From an uncultured Phascolarctobacterium sp. (GTDB lineage Bacteria > Bacillota > Negativicutes > Acidaminococcales > Acidaminococcaceae), in contig UQWU01000070.1 of NCBI GenBank assembly GCA_900544885.1, positions 1-5,347 on the forward strand: a stretch of 5,347 nucleotides of DNA, in the 5' to 3' direction. Position numbers and translations under genes: made by a program. Numbering within the stretch: the stretch's first letter is position 1; every line of letters begins with the position of its first letter. Under the pieces are notes generated by a model. It saw nothing but the letters and a program-made list of their open reading frames with translations, did not search any database and was not told the origin of the DNA. This document shows positions 4,289 through 5,347 of the stretch, one piece after another.

Positions 4289-5245
4289 TTATTCAGCAGC
4301 GGGAATTTCCCAGCCAACTTGAGTATTATGGCGAACATCGTCGCAGCATTTATGAAAAGCTGCTTTTTCTTCTTCGTTCAACGGCAATTCATATACTTTC
4401 TCAACGCCATTAATACCTATTAAGCAAGGTACACCAACGAAAACATCTTTTTCACCATATTCGCCTTCCAGCAACATGCTTACCGGCATAATCAGTTTTT
4501 CGTCGTTAACGATGCTACGTACAACGCGGGCAGCAGTAGAAGCTACACCATACTCAGTGCAATGCTTACCGGCATAGGTTACCCATGCACCACCGATAGC
4601 TTTCTTTTGCAGTTCAGGTTTATCAAAAGCAAAACGTTCGTCTACTTTTTCCAGAGTGCTCAGCGGAACGCCGCCAAAGTTTACGCAGGACCAAGCAGCG
4701 ATTTGGCTGGCACCATGTTCACCAATCATGTAAGCACTGATGGATTGCGGTGCTACACCGGTTTGAATGGACAGTTGAGAAATCAGACGAGAGCTATCTA
4801 AGCCGGTACCGGTACCAAATACGTGACCTTTCGGCAGACCGCTTTCATGATAGATAATATCAGTAATAACGTCGCAGGGATTGGTAATATTAACGATAAT
4901 ACCATGGAAGCCGCTAGCCATAATTTTCTTAACAAAGCCCTTAACTTGAGCAGCAGTAAATTTCAGTTCATCCAAACGATTTAAAGTAGCCAGCAAGTCG
5001 ATATCACCGATAGCATTAACGATAATATCGCAATCGCCTAAATCAGCATAAGTACCTGCATTGATTACTACATCATGCGGGCAGTATAAAACTGCATCAC
5101 GCAAATCCTGTACTTCACTGGTCAGCTTATCTTCTTTTAAATCAACTAATACTAATTCAGAAGCAATACCTTGAATAATCAGGCTGTAAGCAACATGAGC
5201 ACCTACATGACCTAAACCGATTACAGCAATTTTTCTTTTGTTCAT
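4289..5245 (-). CDS. L-lactate / L-2-hydroxyisocaproate dehydrogenase family enzyme
   Basis: An NAD-dependent cytoplasmic enzyme of the LDH/MDH superfamily, interconverting a 2-oxo acid and its L-2-hydroxy acid. The 318-residue length is normal. The N-terminal Rossmann fold has the dinucleotide motif GLGHVG (10-15) and acidic Asp35 (VLVDL), which favours NAD over NADP. Catalytic residues by LDH equivalence: Asn122 (NITNPCDVIT), Asp150 and Arg153 (GTGLDSSRL), and His177 (GEHGAS) as proton donor; Arg90 is the likely mobile-loop arginine. The RLDELKFTAAQV segment and SGFHGIIVNITNPCDV resemble L-2-hydroxyisocaproate dehydrogenase of lactobacilli more than classical LDH, and the Q-K-P-G loop of pyruvate-specific LDH is missing. 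I therefore favour a broader 2-oxo acid substrate, perhaps branched-chain, without certainty. The start is the ATG at 5245, with AGGAG only 3 nt before it and an in-frame stop 12 nt upstream. It converges on panF. The leader has a long inverted repeat and a CodY-box-like site. Confidence 0.88.
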   Translation of the reverse strand: MNKRKIAVIGLGHVGAHVAYSLIIQGIASELVLVDLKEDKLTSEVQDLRDAVLYCPHDVVINAGTYADLGDCDIIVNAIGDIDLLATLNRLDELKFTAAQVKGFVKKIMASGFHGIIVNITNPCDVITDIIYHESGLPKGHVFGTGTGLDSSRLISQLSIQTGVAPQSISAYMIGEHGASQIAAWSCVNFGGVPLSTLEKVDERFAFDKPELQKKAIGGAWVTYAGKHCTEYGVASTAARVVRSIVNDEKLIMPVSMLLEGEYGEKDVFVGVPCLIGINGVEKVYELPLNEEEKAAFHKCCDDVRHNTQVGWEIPAAE

Positions 5246-5253
5246 ATTCTCCT

Positions 5254-5290
5254 GTCACCAAAAAGCTTTGCAGATAAACTGCTTGGTGAC
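5254..5290 (-). promoter_or_regulatory. inverted repeat in the dehydrogenase leader next to the ribosome site
   Basis: GTCACCAA (5254-5261) and TTGGTGAC (5283-5290) are perfect inverted copies. An inner stem GCAG/CTGC (5270-5273 with 5279-5282) continues the pairing directly, leaving an 8-nt bulge (5262-5269, containing AAGCTT) on one side: 12 bp in total. In the mRNA the 3' arm ends one nucleotide before AGGAG. There is no T-run, so it is not a terminator. It could modulate ribosome access, or be a DNA operator. Confidence 0.6.
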
Positions 5291-5305
5291 CTCGAGCCTC
5301 CATTC

Positions 5306-5311
5306 ACTATA
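5306..5311 (-). promoter_or_regulatory. possible -10 element of the dehydrogenase gene
   Basis: The minus strand reads TATAGT, 5 of 6 matches to consensus, which would give a leader of about 55 nt that includes the 5254-5290 inverted repeat. No good -35 is visible at 17 nt. The CodY-box-like sequence lies immediately upstream. Confidence 0.3.
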
Positions 5312-5316
5312 GATTT

Positions 5317-5331
5317 AAGATTCAGAAAGTT
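5317..5331. promoter_or_regulatory. CodY-box-like sequence upstream of the dehydrogenase gene
   Basis: AAGATTCAGAAAGTT matches the published CodY consensus AATTTTCWGAAAATT at 12 of 15 positions, including the central TTCAGAAA. It ends 72 bp upstream of the ATG at 5245 and lies just upstream of the candidate -10 (5306-5311), where bound CodY would block polymerase. Matches with three mismatches also arise by chance in AT-rich DNA. Confidence 0.4.
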
Positions 5332-5347
5332 TTTGCTTTATTAAGTG

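Noticed and set aside
4562..4801. 79-codon plus-strand reading frame
   Set aside because: It is a shadow opposite the catalytic region of the dehydrogenase gene.
5254..5290. Reading the dehydrogenase leader repeat as a Rex (NADH-sensing) operator or a terminator
   Set aside because: The arms GTCACCAA/TTGGTGAC do not fit the TTGTGAA-N-TTCACAA Rex pattern and are too far apart, and no T-run follows the stem on either strand.
1..5347. CRISPR array, insertion sequence, tRNA or rRNA gene
   Set aside because: No regularly spaced repeats, transposase motifs with terminal inverted repeats, or cloverleaf/rRNA signatures were seen. The only recombinase is a housekeeping-type Xer protein.

Overview
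The window looks like chromosomal DNA of a low-to-moderate GC Bacillota (Firmicutes). The main reason is a full-length CodY whose DNA-binding segment closely resembles that of Bacillus subtilis, next to a Xer recombinase as in the classical codV/xerC–hslVU–codY locus. The strong AGGAGG-type ribosome sites and TTGACA/TATAAT-type promoters fit. A Negativicutes-like anaerobe is my guess, but the sequence alone does not fix the genus.

Layout, left to right. Positions 1-252 hold a hairpin at the window edge, a possible 37-codon single-membrane-span gene on the minus strand (34-147), a near-consensus promoter firing antisense across it (41-69), and the codY terminator (188-222). Next come codY (253-1023) and xerC (1046-1954), both on the minus strand, 22 bp apart, transcribed xerC then codY. 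The hslV and hslU genes that usually separate them are missing. Positions 1955-2420 are a long, very AT-rich intergenic stretch. It holds an inverted-repeat terminator (2058-2097) not adjacent to the 3' end of any visible gene, and a near-perfect minus-strand promoter (2130-2158) aimed at that hairpin and then at xerC. On the plus strand follow yhdT (2421-2681) and panF (2674-4170), overlapping by 8 nt: the small partner protein and the sodium/pantothenate symporter. A strong bidirectional terminator (4215-4266) separates panF from a convergent L-lactate/L-2-hydroxyisocaproate-type dehydrogenase gene on the minus strand (4289-5245). Its leader has a long inverted repeat touching the ribosome site and a CodY-box-like sequence.

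Functional reading (inference): CodY senses branched-chain amino acids and GTP. Pantothenate is made from a valine precursor, and 2-hydroxyisocaproate-type dehydrogenases act on 2-oxo acids derived from branched-chain amino acids. The neighbourhood therefore has a loose theme of branched-chain carbon, CoA and redox balance, and the dehydrogenase is a plausible CodY target. The best places for something undescribed are the small ORF with its antisense promoter at the left edge, and the promoter–hairpin unit upstream of xerC.
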